A stretch of 64,000 nt of DNA, from positions 3,224,001 through 3,288,000 of the forward strand of contig NZ_CP027433.1 in the NCBI RefSeq assembly GCF_002993285.1, in the 5' to 3' direction. How positions within the stretch are numbered: position 1 is the stretch's first letter; every line of letters begins with the position of its first letter. Positions 1 through 8,846 of the stretch are shown here, in pieces. Under the pieces are notes generated by a model that was given only the letters and a program-made list of their open reading frames with translations, made no database searches and was not told the DNA's origin. Source of the DNA: Gordonia iterans. Lineage in GTDB: Bacteria > Actinomycetota > Actinomycetes > Mycobacteriales > Mycobacteriaceae. The translations under genes were made by a program, and so were the position numbers.

Positions 1-30
1 GATCGCGCCACCCCCACCGACGCCACGGAC

Positions 31-1623
31 GTGTTCGATCCTGCGGTGTTGCTCGCCGGTCTCTCACCAGCCCAGCTGCTGGCGGTGCAGACCACTGCCG
101 AGCAGCGCCTCACCGCGGAGGCGACCGCGCTGGTGGCCGCCGAGTCCGACGACGCCCTGCTGGGGCTGCTCGATGTCCGCGAGCAGACCCGCCGCCGCGC
201 CGAAGTGTTCGATGCCGCCCTGTACGTCGAGGTCTCGGACCGGGGCGTGTACCGCACCGCCGGGCATATCTCGGTTCATCAGTTGTACGCGTTCGGGCTG
301 CGTCTGGGGGCCGGTGAGGCCCGCCGACGCCGGGTCACCGCCGAGGGCATCGGCGCGATGGGCGCCCTGACCGGCGAACGCCTCGAACCTCGCCTGACGG
401 CGACCGCGACGGCGGTCGCGGACGGAGACGCCGGCGGCGCGCACGTCGCCGCGGTCACCGAGATCATGGACAAACTCCCCTCGGCGGTCACTCACGATCA
501 GCGCGTCAAAGCCGAAGCGATGCTCGCTGATGCGGCGCGGCGTCTGGACCCGGCCGCGGTCACCGTGGTCGGTAACCGGATCCTGGCGTGGCTCGACCCC
601 GACGGCACCCTGGCCGACGACCACGACCGGGCCCGTCGGCGTACGTTCAACCTGCAGCCGCAGAACCGGCAACTGATGAGCAAGGTCCGGGCGCTGCTCA
701 CCCCGGTGCTGCGCGCGAAGTTGGAGGTGGTCTTGCATCAGTGGGCCACCACCGGGATGAACAACCCCGACGACCCCGACTCCCCCCGCGGCGCCGCCGA
801 CCAACCCGGCCTCGACCCCGCCGTCCTGGCAGCTGCGGCAGAGCGGGACACCCGCACGCTCGGGCAGCGTCAGCATGACGCCCTCCAAGCATTGTGCGAC
901 TGGGCCCTCGCGCTGGCCGGGCAACCCGCACCCACCCGGATCCCCTCACAAGTCGTGGTCACCGTCACCGACGAGGACCTGGCCCGGCAAGCTGGGATCG
1001 GCTGGACCGCCACCGGCACCCGCATCCCGGTGTCTGATCTGGTGCAGTTCGCCGCCGACACCATCCCGTATCTGGCAGTGTTCTCCAAGGCCACCGGACA
1101 AGTTCTCTATTTGGGGCGCGCGAGCCGGTTCGCCACCGCGGCGCAACGGTTGGCGTTGTTCGCCCGCGACCGGGGCTGCACCGCGCCGGGCTGCACCGTC
1201 CCGTTCATCCGCACCCAAGCCCACCACATGCCCGATTGGACCGACGACGGTGTCACCGATATCGATCGTCTGGGTGGGGCGTGCGGACGGCACAACCGCA
1301 TGAACGGCAAGACTGCCGGGCATTGGGAGTCGACGGTCCTCACCTTCGGGCCCGACTCCGGACGCGTCGGGTGGCGGCCCGTCGGACGCGGCACTCCGTG
1401 GCAGAGCAACATCATGTTCCACCCCGAACGCCTCGCACCCGACCCCAGCCGCATCCCAGCAGCAGGTGAACCGCCCGCCGACACCAGACCGCCCGGCAAC
1501 ACACGAATGCCCGACGTCAGCGCATTGCGTGAAGTGATCGCTTCACCGGACGCGACCGGGCCACCGGGCGAACACCGGACTGCCCGTCCATTCCGGATCG
1601 TGCACGGACACTGGGTCGCCTGA
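31..1623 (+). CDS. DUF222 / 13E12-family HNH endonuclease
   Basis: An N-terminal DUF222 helical region (about residues 1-330) is followed by a C-terminal HNH nuclease. The nuclease shows the paired metal-binding cysteines C383 and C388 (CTAPGC), the catalytic AHH at 397-399, and C418 with H421 (CGRHN). These 13E12-repeat proteins are multicopy in Corynebacteriales and are thought to be mobile or domesticated homing-type nucleases; their biological role is not settled. The GTG at 31 is the first start seen, but the frame is open back to base 1, so the true start may lie outside the window. At 530 residues it is within the usual 430-550 range. A second, frameshifted member lies at 31368-32764. 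Confidence 0.85.
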   Translation: MFDPAVLLAGLSPAQLLAVQTTAEQRLTAEATALVAAESDDALLGLLDVREQTRRRAEVFDAALYVEVSDRGVYRTAGHISVHQLYAFGLRLGAGEARRRRVTAEGIGAMGALTGERLEPRLTATATAVADGDAGGAHVAAVTEIMDKLPSAVTHDQRVKAEAMLADAARRLDPAAVTVVGNRILAWLDPDGTLADDHDRARRRTFNLQPQNRQLMSKVRALLTPVLRAKLEVVLHQWATTGMNNPDDPDSPRGAADQPGLDPAVLAAAAERDTRTLGQRQHDALQALCDWALALAGQPAPTRIPSQVVVTVTDEDLARQAGIGWTATGTRIPVSDLVQFAADTIPYLAVFSKATGQVLYLGRASRFATAAQRLALFARDRGCTAPGCTVPFIRTQAHHMPDWTDDGVTDIDRLGGACGRHNRMNGKTAGHWESTVLTFGPDSGRVGWRPVGRGTPWQSNIMFHPERLAPDPSRIPAAGEPPADTRPPGNTRMPDVSALREVIASPDATGPPGEHRTARPFRIVHGHWVA

Positions 1624-1735
1624 CACCGGGCCACTCGGCGACCTCGCAACACCCGGCGACTGCCGAGCAGATATGCCGGGCATCACAAGTACCGTGGAGG
1701 ATGTCATCGAGTTCGCGAGACCGGGAGGACGACCC

Positions 1736-2125
1736 ATGGCGCAGAACGACCCCTTCGGACCGGGCGACGACGACTTCGACCGCTTCGCCCGCGAGGTCGG
1801 CGAAGGACTCAAAGACATGGTCGGCAAGTTCCTCGCCGGGCAGGGCGGACAGGCCGCGTGGTCCAGAATCACCGACGCGGCGGCCCGGCCCCGGCGCACC
1901 GAGCCGGCGGCGCACGCAGCGCCCGGATCGGAGCCGGCCGGCGGGGTGTGGGCCGTCCTCACGGTCGACGACGACGGCCCGCGTGTGGAGCAGGTGTTCC
2001 CCACAGAGATCGAGGCGCTGCGCGCCAACCAGCACAACACCGAACCCGGACGCCGCGTCCGCTTCCTCCCCTACGGCATCGCGGTCGACGCGCTCGACGG
2101 CGAGCACACCCCGGAGTCGATGTAG
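1736..2125 (+). CDS. Small acidic hypothetical protein
   Basis: A 129-residue soluble protein starting MAQNDPFGPGDDDFDRFARE, with no membrane segment or signal peptide. The ATG at 1736 was chosen because GGGAGG lies 9 bases upstream; an in-frame ATG at 1673 lacks such a site. The N-terminus is acidic and amphipathic, the middle is rich in Ala, Pro and Arg, and the C-terminal half (about 70-129) looks like a compact alpha/beta domain. I do not recognise a family. It stands alone between the HNH gene and the convergent regulator gene. Confidence 0.7.
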   Translation: MAQNDPFGPGDDDFDRFAREVGEGLKDMVGKFLAGQGGQAAWSRITDAAARPRRTEPAAHAAPGSEPAGGVWAVLTVDDDGPRVEQVFPTEIEALRANQHNTEPGRRVRFLPYGIAVDALDGEHTPESM

Positions 2126-2182
2126 GCCGACACCGCCGCCGGAGACCTGCGTCCTACAGCAGGACCATCGCCTCGCGCGTGC

Positions 2183-2836
2183 TCAGGCGAGCCCGGCGTC
2201 GTGCATCAGGATCGCCACCTGCACACGGTTCGCGACGTCGAGCTTGGTGAAGATCCGGGAGATGTGCGCCTTGACGGTGGGCACGCTCATATAGAGCTCC
2301 GCACCGATCTCCGCGTTCGACGCTCCCTTCGCCAGACACTGGGCCACCTCCCGCTCGCGCGCGGTCAGTCGTGCCACCGCGGTGCGGGCGGCCGTCGCCT
2401 GATCGTCGTCCCGACCGTCGACCACCTGCTTGATCAGCGCGGCCGTGACCGACGGGCTCAGCGCCGGCCGGCCTCCGAGCACCGTCTCGATGGCGCCGAC
2501 GATCTCCGCCGGCGGCGTGTCCTTGAGAAGGAACCCGTCGGCGCCCACCGCCAGCGCCCGGACCACGTAGTCGTCGGCGTCGAACGTGGTCAGCACGATC
2601 ACCGCGGGCGGCTCGGGCAGCGCCTTGATCGCCGCCGTCGCCTCGATGCCGTCCATCACCGGCATCCGCAGATCCATCAGCACCAGATCGATCCCGCCGC
2701 CGCGGCACGCGTCGAGCGCCTCGCGCCCGTTCGGGGCCTCACCGGTCACATCCAAGCGCGGGTCGCCGCCGAGCAGCAGGCGGAGCCCAGAGCGGACCAA
2801 GGGGTCGTCGTCGACGATCAGCAGCCGGGCGGTCAT
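2183..2836 (-). CDS. NarL/LuxR-type response regulator
   Basis: A 217-residue response regulator. The receiver domain (about 1-120) has the acidic pocket DDD at 9-11 and the phospho-acceptor D55 (LVLMDLRMP). The C-terminal LuxR-type helix-turn-helix (about 150-205) contains LTAREREVAQCLAKG and TVKAHISRI. The ATG at 2836 overlaps the TGA of the kinase gene as ATGA, so the two are translationally coupled and form one two-component system. An ABC exporter is divergent beyond the kinase and is a plausible target of the system (inference). Confidence 0.95.
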   Translation of the reverse strand: MTARLLIVDDDPLVRSGLRLLLGGDPRLDVTGEAPNGREALDACRGGGIDLVLMDLRMPVMDGIEATAAIKALPEPPAVIVLTTFDADDYVVRALAVGADGFLLKDTPPAEIVGAIETVLGGRPALSPSVTAALIKQVVDGRDDDQATAARTAVARLTAREREVAQCLAKGASNAEIGAELYMSVPTVKAHISRIFTKLDVANRVQVAILMHDAGLA

Positions 2837-3993
2837 GTCTGCCACGGTAACCACACCGTCAACTCGAACTTGCCGTCCGGGCCTACCCCGGCCGACTGCT
2901 CGCCGCCACTGAGCTTGACCCGCTCGGCAAGGCCCACGAGGCCGAACCCCGACTCCGGCGGCGCCGGAGCGGCCGTGGACCGCGGCGCCAACCCGTTGCA
3001 CACACGCAGTCGCACCCCTTCGGCCTCCGACCCCGACACCGCCACCCGCACCAGCGCCGACGGCGCGTGCTTGCGGGCATTGGTGAGGCCCTCCTGCAGA
3101 CAGCGATAGAGGGTGCGCGCCAGCGCCGGCGGCAGGTCGTCGGCCTCGACGTCATAGGCGATGCGCATGCCGGAGGCGCGGTTCTCCTCGATCAGTTCGA
3201 CGAGGTCGACGGACGCATCCTGGGGCCGCTCGGGGATCGCGTCGCCGGGGCCCTCGCGCAGCACCCCGAGCACCTCACGCAGCTCGGTCAGGGCCTGGCG
3301 CGACGTGTCGGCGATGACGGTCGCTGTCTGCTGCACCTCGTCCGGGGTGAGGTCGGCGCGATACGCCAGCGCCCCGGCGTACATGTTCACGGTCGAGATC
3401 CGATGCGCCAGAACGTCGTGCATCTCGCGGGCGATCCGCGAGCGTTCGGCCGCACGCGCCTCGCGGACCTTGGCCTCCTGTTCAGCCTCGGCCAGCCGGG
3501 CCCGCGACTGCCAGCTGGCCAGCAGTTCCCGCCGCGAACCGATGTACAGGCCGACCGCCACCATCAGGCAGATCAAAGCCACCAGCGCGCCGGCCTCGAA
3601 GACGTTGGGCGTCGGAACTTCGGGCACCCGCAGGACCCATTCGGCGAAGATCGCCACGGCGAGTGTCAACAGTGTCATCGGCAGGATCTCGCGCCACCGC
3701 CGCCGTGTCGAGAGCGAGACCAGCGACAGGGCCCCCGGGCCGGCCGCGGTGAAGGAGATCATTCCGGCCAGGTTGGTGACGGTGGTGACCGTCACCGGGA
3801 AGCGGCGGCGCTGCGTCACCACCAGATAGCTGACCAGGCCGACCGCCAGATCGGTGACGAACCACCAGCGCACATGGTGAAACTGGTAGTCCAGGCGCGG
3901 GATCCACGCCATCGCCGACAGAGCGAGCATCAGCACCAGCCGATAGACGTGGCCCCACGCCGTGATTCGCGGCTGATAGTCCTCGGGGCGCAC
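2833..3993 (-). CDS. Sensor histidine kinase, NarL-partner (HisKA_3) type
   Basis: A 386-residue membrane kinase. Four to five hydrophobic segments lie within residues 15-155, followed by a short coiled region (160-185) and the dimerisation/phospho-acceptor motif REMHDVLAHRIS with H192. A GHKL ATPase domain follows, with the N-box NARKHAP near 295 and the G-box GFGLVGLAERV near 350. There is no periplasmic sensor domain, as in the short intramembrane-sensing kinases that sit beside ABC exporters. It is the promoter-proximal gene of the operon and is coupled to the regulator by ATGA. Confidence 0.94.
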   Translation of the reverse strand: MRPEDYQPRITAWGHVYRLVLMLALSAMAWIPRLDYQFHHVRWWFVTDLAVGLVSYLVVTQRRRFPVTVTTVTNLAGMISFTAAGPGALSLVSLSTRRRWREILPMTLLTLAVAIFAEWVLRVPEVPTPNVFEAGALVALICLMVAVGLYIGSRRELLASWQSRARLAEAEQEAKVREARAAERSRIAREMHDVLAHRISTVNMYAGALAYRADLTPDEVQQTATVIADTSRQALTELREVLGVLREGPGDAIPERPQDASVDLVELIEENRASGMRIAYDVEADDLPPALARTLYRCLQEGLTNARKHAPSALVRVAVSGSEAEGVRLRVCNGLAPRSTAAPAPPESGFGLVGLAERVKLSGGEQSAGVGPDGKFELTVWLPWQT

Positions 3994-4147
3994 GGATCCA
4001 GCCTATTCTGGGCGCTCGGAGCTCGTCGTCGTACCGCGGTCGGGGGCCGCCCCCTACTTTGGTCGCACCGGAGAACCCATTGGTAGGCACCGGAAACCGA
4101 CCGTCGCCCGATGTGGACGGGACGGCTCCCCGGCGAGGATCGAAGCC

Positions 4148-5089
4148 ATGATCACCGTCGAACACCTCACCAAACGCTACGGCGACTACACCGCCGTCGA
4201 CGACGTCTCCTTCGTGGCCAAACCCGGTCTGGTGACCGGCTTCCTGGGACCGAACGGCGCCGGCAAGTCGACCACCATGCGGATCATCGCCGGTCTCACC
4301 CCGGAGAGCTCCGGCACCGCCCTGGTGAACGGCCGCCGCTACCGCGACATCCCCAACCCGGCCACCAGCGTCGGCGTGCTCCTGGACGCCTCCGCTCAGC
4401 ACGCCGGCCGCACCGGCGCGGAGATCCTCCGTCTCTCCGCGATGACCCTCGGCCTGCCCCGCGAGCGCGTCGACCAGGTACTGGAGCTGGTCAGCCTGAC
4501 GCCCGAGGAATCCGGACGACGGGTCCGCAACTACTCGCTCGGCATGCGCCAGCGCCTCGGGATCGCCAACGCACTGCTCGGCGACCCCGAGATCCTGATC
4601 CTCGACGAGCCCGCCAACGGCCTCGACCCGGCAGGCATCCACTGGATGCGCACCCTGCTCCGTGACTACGCCGACCGCGGCGGGACCGTCCTGCTCTCCT
4701 CGCACCTCCTGCACGAGATCGAGATCGTCGCCGATGACATCGTCGTGATCGGGCACGGCCGCATCGTGGCCCAGGGCACCAAGGACGAACTGCTCGCCGG
4801 CGCCGGGACCCGCGTGGTCTCGACCGACGACGACGCGCTCGGCCAAGCGCTCTACGAAGCCGGACTGCGCGCCGAGCGGTCGCCGGACGGCGGATTCACC
4901 GTCGACGCGGCGCCGGTGGACGTCGGGGCCGTCGCACTGTCCCGGCAGATCGGCCTGATCGAGCTCCGGCCCGGCGACGGCGCCCGCCTGGAGGAGATGT
5001 TCCTCCAACTCACCCAGCGGACGCAGCGCGAGCAGTCGGATGCCTTCGCCCCCAACGCCTTCCCCACCTCGTCTGGAGTCCCGTCATGA
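4148..5089 (+). CDS. ABC transporter ATP-binding protein (ABC-2 exporter)
   Basis: A 313-residue ATPase with a Walker A motif GPNGAGKST (34-42), a Q-loop near residue 80, a degenerate signature SLGMRQR near 136 and a Walker B ILILDEP near 155-161. A C-terminal extension of about 90 residues is typical of DrrA/NatA-like exporters. The ATGA at 5086-5089 overlaps the permease start. The operon is divergent from the kinase/regulator pair across about 150 bp, an arrangement common for drug or lantibiotic-response systems. The substrate cannot be read from the sequence. Confidence 0.93.
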   Translation: MITVEHLTKRYGDYTAVDDVSFVAKPGLVTGFLGPNGAGKSTTMRIIAGLTPESSGTALVNGRRYRDIPNPATSVGVLLDASAQHAGRTGAEILRLSAMTLGLPRERVDQVLELVSLTPEESGRRVRNYSLGMRQRLGIANALLGDPEILILDEPANGLDPAGIHWMRTLLRDYADRGGTVLLSSHLLHEIEIVADDIVVIGHGRIVAQGTKDELLAGAGTRVVSTDDDALGQALYEAGLRAERSPDGGFTVDAAPVDVGAVALSRQIGLIELRPGDGARLEEMFLQLTQRTQREQSDAFAPNAFPTSSGVPS

Positions 5090-5895
5090 CCGTCCTGTCC
5101 GAGTCCACCCCGTCTCCCGCGCCCGCCCGGTACGACGACCCGGCGCCGATCCCGCTGTCCCGCCTGATCAAGGTGGAGCTGCGCAAACTCGTCGACACCC
5201 GCGCCGGCTTCTGGCTGACCGCGTCCATCGCACTGATCGCGGTGGTCGTCATGGTCGTGATGCTGATCGTCGGGCGCAACAATCCGGAGGACCTCGCCTT
5301 CGGGAACTTCTTCGGCATGATGAACATCCCGACCGGGATCATCCTGCCGATCATGGCGATCCTCCTGGTGACCGGCGAATGGAGTCAGCGCAACGCCCTG
5401 ACCACCTTCACCATGGAGCCCCGCCGCGAACGGGTGGTGCTGGCCAAACTGGGCGCGGCGCTGATCGCCGCGGTCGGCGCGGTGGCGGTGGCCGTGGTGC
5501 TCGGCGCGGTCGGCAACGTGATCGCCGGCATCGCGATCGGCGGGGACGCCGGCTCGTGGAGCTTCAGCGTCGTCGGCCTGTTCAACGCCTTCCTGCTGCA
5601 GATCCTCGGCCTGCTGCTCGGCTTCGGCTTCGCCGCGCTGATTCTGAACACGCCCGGCGCGATCGTCGCCTACTTCGCGCTGCCGACCGTGCTGAGCCTG
5701 GTGTCCGAACTGGTCCCAGCCTTCGGCGATCGCCTCGGCGACTGGGTGAACCTCGATCAGACGCAGGCGCCGTTCATGTCGGACACCTGGGCCTCGGGCG
5801 GCGAATGGATCCGCCTGGTGGTGTCGTCGCTGATCTGGATCGGGATCCCGCTGAGCCTGGGCATCGCCCGGATCCTGCGCGCCGAAGTGAAATAG
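5086..5895 (+). CDS. ABC-2 type transporter permease
   Basis: A 269-residue integral membrane protein with about six hydrophobic segments. Its N-terminal RLIKVELRKLVDTRAGFWL is the usual cytoplasmic start of ABC-2 permeases of this class. It is translationally coupled to the ATPase by ATGA and forms the membrane half of the exporter. A strong hairpin follows at 5926-5966, so the operon probably ends here. Confidence 0.92.
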   Translation: MTVLSESTPSPAPARYDDPAPIPLSRLIKVELRKLVDTRAGFWLTASIALIAVVVMVVMLIVGRNNPEDLAFGNFFGMMNIPTGIILPIMAILLVTGEWSQRNALTTFTMEPRRERVVLAKLGAALIAAVGAVAVAVVLGAVGNVIAGIAIGGDAGSWSFSVVGLFNAFLLQILGLLLGFGFAALILNTPGAIVAYFALPTVLSLVSELVPAFGDRLGDWVNLDQTQAPFMSDTWASGGEWIRLVVSSLIWIGIPLSLGIARILRAEVK

Positions 5896-5925
5896 CCCTC
5901 GGTCGGCCACCCGGCCGAGCGACGT

Positions 5926-5966
5926 CGAAGGCCGCACCCCGCTTCTCCCTCGGGGTGCGGCCTTCG
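5926..5966 (+). terminator. Rho-independent-like hairpin after the ABC exporter operon
   Basis: A perfect 16-bp stem (5926-5941 with 5951-5966) closes a 9-nt loop, 30 bp after the permease stop. There is no clear T-tract, which is usual for GC-rich actinobacterial terminators. Confidence 0.75.
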
Positions 5967-5973
5967 CGTGTGA

Positions 5974-6134
5974 TCAGCCCTCGAGCGCGTTGAGCGCTCG
6001 AGGGAGTCGGTGGTCGCGGAGTGGTCTCGACTTCGCTCGACCAGCGAGGACTTCGCTCGACCAGCGAGGACTTCGCTCGACCAGCGAGGAGAGGCTCGAC
6101 CAACGGGGACTCAGCCCTCGAGCGCGTTGAGCGC
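5974..6134. repeat. Duplicated bcp gene end flanking a 20-bp triplicate repeat
   Basis: The 24 bases 6111-6134, which include the stop codon and last codons of the peroxiredoxin gene, recur exactly at 5974-5997. Between the copies, a 20-bp unit beginning CTTCGCTCGACCAGCGAGGA is present three times in exact tandem at 6031-6050, 6051-6070 and 6071-6090. The layout suggests expansion of the gene 3' end together with a mobile or slippage-prone intergenic repeat. Confidence 0.85.
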
Positions 6135-6569
6135 CTTGTCGGCGTGCACGTTCATGTTCACCTCGGACGAGATCACCTCGGCGACGGTGCCGTCCGCGCG
6201 GATCGCGAAGGTGGTGCGCTTGGTGGGCATTCCGGCGAGCTTCAGCAGGCCGCCGCGCCCGACGTCGTACGCCTTGGCGACCTCGCCGTCGACGTCGGCC
6301 AGCAGCGGATAGTCGAGGCCGTGCTCCTGCGTCCACCGGCCCTGCTTCTCCACGGCGTCCCGGCTGATGCCCACGCGCTGCACGCCGGCGGCGTCGAACT
6401 CGGCGCCCAGGTCCCGGAAGTAGCAGGCCTCCTTGGTGCAGCCGGGCGTGAACGCCGCCGGATAGAAGAACAGCGCGACCGGGCCGTCGGCCAGGAACTC
6501 CGACAAGCGGCGGACCGTGCCGGTCTGGTCGGGCAGAGCGAAGTCGGGGGCGGTGTCACCGGGTTTCAT
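6111..6569 (-). CDS. bcp: Thioredoxin-dependent peroxiredoxin, Bcp/PrxQ type
   Basis: A 152-residue AhpC/TSA-fold enzyme that reduces hydrogen peroxide and organic hydroperoxides using thioredoxin. The peroxidatic cysteine is C44 in the motif FTPGCTKEACYF, and C49 five residues later is the resolving cysteine of the atypical 2-Cys (BCP) type. The conserved FFYP precedes it. The length matches the family. Its last six codons and stop (LNALEG) are duplicated downstream in a repeat region. It stands as a single gene, with the enoyl-CoA hydratase gene 21 bp upstream on the same strand. Confidence 0.95.
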   Translation of the reverse strand: MKPGDTAPDFALPDQTGTVRRLSEFLADGPVALFFYPAAFTPGCTKEACYFRDLGAEFDAAGVQRVGISRDAVEKQGRWTQEHGLDYPLLADVDGEVAKAYDVGRGGLLKLAGMPTKRTTFAIRADGTVAEVISSEVNMNVHADKALNALEG

Positions 6570-6590
6570 GCGGTCCAGTCTGCCGCGCGA

Positions 6591-7376
6591 TCAGCGATCC
6601 GACCAGACCGGGCGGCGCTTCTCCAGGAACGCGTTGATCCCCTCCTGCGCGTCGCACGTGACGGCGTTGGCGGTCATCGTCTCGGTCATCATCCGGTAGG
6701 CCTCCGGTTCGGTCGCGTCGATCTGCTCGTAGAAGGCGCGTTTGCCGATCGCGAGGGTCTCGCCGCTGGACTCGGCGATGCGCACCGCGAGGTCGTCCAC
6801 GGTCTGCCCGAGCTCGTCGCCCGGCACGACGGCGTTGAGCAGTCCCCAGTCCAGGGCGGTGTGCGCGTCGATCAGGTCGCCCGTGAGCAGCATCTGCATG
6901 GCGCGCTTGCGGCCGATCGCGCGAGTCAGCGGCACCATCGGTGTGGAGCAGAACAGCCCGATCTTGACACCCGGCGTGCCGAACCGGGCGTCGTCGGCGG
7001 CGACGGCCAGATCGCAGGTGGCCACCAGCTGGCAGCCGGCGGCGAGCGCCATCCCCTGCACCTTGGCGATCACCGGCCGCGGGACGTCGTGCACGGCCGC
7101 CATCAGTTCGCGGCACGCCTCGAAGACGATGCGCTCGTCCTCGAGGGTGCGGCCGGCGAGCTCGGCGAGGTCGTGCCCGGCGGAGAAGGCCGGGCCCTCC
7201 GCGGCGATCACGATCACCCGCACCCGCGGATCGTCGGACAGTTCGCGCAGCAATCGGGTGGCCTCGCGCATGGTCGCCAGCGAGAGCGGGTTGCGGCGCT
7301 CCCGCGCTCGCAGAGTCAGGGTTCCGATCGGCTCGGCGATCTGGGCGGTCACGGCGGCGGTCGTCGTCTCGGTCAT
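6591..7376 (-). CDS. Enoyl-CoA hydratase/isomerase family protein
   Basis: A 261-residue crotonase-fold protein. The oxyanion-hole segments are AFSAGHDLAEL and MALAAGCQL, and the C-terminus ends EGINAFLEKRRPVW, the pattern of ECHDC3-like hydratases. The crotonase catalytic glutamates are not clearly present at their usual places, so the reaction (hydration, isomerisation or other acyl-CoA chemistry) is not certain. The ATG at 7376 was chosen because it starts the conserved domain; upstream in-frame codons are low-complexity and Arg-rich. Confidence 0.9.
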   Translation of the reverse strand: MTETTTAAVTAQIAEPIGTLTLRARERRNPLSLATMREATRLLRELSDDPRVRVIVIAAEGPAFSAGHDLAELAGRTLEDERIVFEACRELMAAVHDVPRPVIAKVQGMALAAGCQLVATCDLAVAADDARFGTPGVKIGLFCSTPMVPLTRAIGRKRAMQMLLTGDLIDAHTALDWGLLNAVVPGDELGQTVDDLAVRIAESSGETLAIGKRAFYEQIDATEPEAYRMMTETMTANAVTCDAQEGINAFLEKRRPVWSDR

Positions 7377-7568
7377 GGACTCATCGTCGCGCCGTCGTGC
7401 GCGGCCCGCAGCCGGATCGGCCGAACCTGTCCGGCCGGTCAGGATCCACCGCCCGCCCAGCCGACTCGACTCCCTGCCGAGACCGCCGCCCACACGACCT
7501 CCCGCCGAGACCGCCCACCCCGCCCGTTGAGCCGACACGACTCCCCGCCCGTTGAGCCGACGGGCCCG

Positions 7569-7735
7569 CTAGTGTCCCGTGTCGGAAGTTTCTCGATGGT
7601 TGCCGGGAGTCCGATGGGCGGCCGGCAAGGCGGACGAGGGAGGGATACCGGCAGGTATCCTGACCGAGGACAACGCCGCCAGACGTTCATCGGGCCCCGG
7701 CATACCGCGAAAGAACTTTCGACACGGGACACTAG
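7569..7735. mobile_element. 167-bp MITE-like element, copy 1
   Basis: It is bounded by CTAG at both ends. Terminal inverted repeats of 22 bp (7569-7590 and 7714-7735) match at 21 of 22 positions. An internal perfect hairpin (7-bp stems 7643-7649 and 7654-7660, 4-nt loop) lies near the middle. There is no reading frame for a transposase. An identical copy lies at 12480-12646. CTAG may be a 4-bp target duplication or part of the repeats; in both sites a single CTAG would restore a continuous flank. This is the pattern of a non-autonomous element moved by a transposase encoded elsewhere. Confidence 0.85.
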
Positions 7736-7741
7736 GGCCCG

Positions 7742-7782
7742 GCGTGTCGAAAGGCACTCTCTAGAAACACCTTTCGACACGC
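7742..7782. terminator. Long hairpin beside MITE copy 1
   Basis: A perfect 13-bp inverted repeat (7742-7754 with 7770-7782) encloses a 15-nt loop. Its arms contain the GTGTCGAAAGG / CCTTTCGACAC text that also occurs in other intergenic repeats of the window. It may act as a terminator or be a repetitive palindrome; no adjacent gene ends here. Confidence 0.45.
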
Positions 7783-7898
7783 TCCTCGCCTAGCGGCTCG
7801 TCGCAGCTCAAGGAGCGAGGGGAGCGGGGGAACACTGTGGCCGGACGACCCGGTAGGTCGGGGTTCCCGATCGCCCCGCACGGTCGTAGGGTCGGAGT

Positions 7899-8309
7899 AT
7901 GGACAGCCGATCGCCGAAAGCACTACTCCAGAGCCCCGACCTGTACCTGCTGGCCGCGGCCGGGCAGGCGGCCGACGCGGTCGCCTGCATCAAGCCGATC
8001 GACTACATCAAGAGATGCCTCGACGACGTCGGCTTCCCCGAGGAGCACCGCTGGATCTTCCCGGTGATCAAGGGCGCCTCCGCCGCCGGCCTGGCCAGCG
8101 CCCGCTTCTCCCCCGGCCTGGCCCGGCTGACCGCGGTCCTGCTCACGCTCTACTTCTCCCTCGCGGTGGGCTTCCACGTCCGCGCCCGCGATCTCCGGTT
8201 CAACTTCGCTGCGGCGAGCTCGCTGCTGGTGTTCTACGGCGCCCTCGCGGTGACCGGACCGCCGCGCACCGATTGCTCCTGCGCCGAGTCCGGCTCTGCG
8301 GCACGATAG
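7899..8309 (+). CDS. DoxX-like family membrane protein
   Basis: A 136-residue protein with the family segment KPIDYIKRCLDDVGFPEEHR near the N-terminus, then about three hydrophobic helices (near 58-72, 78-94 and 102-120). The spacing matches actinobacterial DoxX-like proteins, small four-helix membrane proteins of unclear function. The cysteine-rich tail (DCSCAES) is unusual. The next membrane-protein gene starts 9 bp downstream, so the two may be co-transcribed. Confidence 0.8.
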   Translation: MDSRSPKALLQSPDLYLLAAAGQAADAVACIKPIDYIKRCLDDVGFPEEHRWIFPVIKGASAAGLASARFSPGLARLTAVLLTLYFSLAVGFHVRARDLRFNFAAASSLLVFYGALAVTGPPRTDCSCAESGSAAR

Positions 8310-8318
8310 CCCGTCGCG

Positions 8319-8762
8319 ATGAGCGGCGCGGAACCGCACGCCGGCATCACACCGCGACGAGCGGGCCGCCGCGGCGGGCCGGGCGAGACGACCACCCGGT
8401 CACGGTTCCGCTGGCTGTGGTGGCTCCTCGCCTACGTCAGTCTCGGCCTCGGCATCCTCGGGGTGGTGCTGCCAGTGCTGCCGACCGTGCCCTTCGTCCT
8501 GCTCGCGGCCTTCGCGGCGGCCCGCGGTTCCGAGCGCCTGCACGCGCGACTGCTCGACGACCCGCGCACCGGCCCGATGATCCGCGACTGGCAGGCCCAC
8601 GGTGCGGTCTCCCGGAAGGCCAAGTGGCTGGCCACCGGCACCATGAGCTTCTGCGCGGTGCTGCTGTTCGTCGTCTCCCCGATCGTCTGGATCGCCGTCG
8701 GCGCGACCCTGATCATGGCCACCGTCTGCACCTGGCTCTGGTTCCGCCCGGAGCCCGCCTGA
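8319..8762 (+). CDS. YbaN/DUF454 family inner-membrane protein
   Basis: A 147-residue protein with the DUF454 pattern: an N-terminal helix GLGILGVVLPVLPTVPFVLL, an amphipathic stretch with RGSERLHARLLDDP and a later pair of membrane helices (about 108-140). The function of YbaN-like proteins is unknown. The gene starts 9 bp after the DoxX-like gene and is convergent with the fusion-protein gene downstream. Confidence 0.85.
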   Translation: MSGAEPHAGITPRRAGRRGGPGETTTRSRFRWLWWLLAYVSLGLGILGVVLPVLPTVPFVLLAAFAAARGSERLHARLLDDPRTGPMIRDWQAHGAVSRKAKWLATGTMSFCAVLLFVVSPIVWIAVGATLIMATVCTWLWFRPEPA

Positions 8763-8846
8763 GCCGGACCGCGATCTGGGACGCACAGTGAACCTCCGTC
8801 TGCCGTGACCCGTAGCTGGCCACAAGAACGGGGTTCTCACCCGCTG

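Larger units (their letters stand above)
7377..7898. other. 522-bp gene-free stretch with a MITE and inverted repeats
   Basis: No credible gene. Bases 7377-7568 are GC-rich with short CCGCCC/GAGCCGAC repeats and nothing else recognisable. A 167-bp inverted-repeat element occupies 7569-7735, a 13-bp-stem hairpin 7742-7782, and further CTCAAGGAGCGAGGGG-type repeat text extends to about 7830. The remainder is the leader of the DoxX-like gene. Confidence 0.7.

Noticed and set aside
7579..7764. Short open frames across the MITE on both strands
   Set aside because: They run through the terminal repeats into unrelated flanks, and neither resembles a transposase or has a ribosome site.
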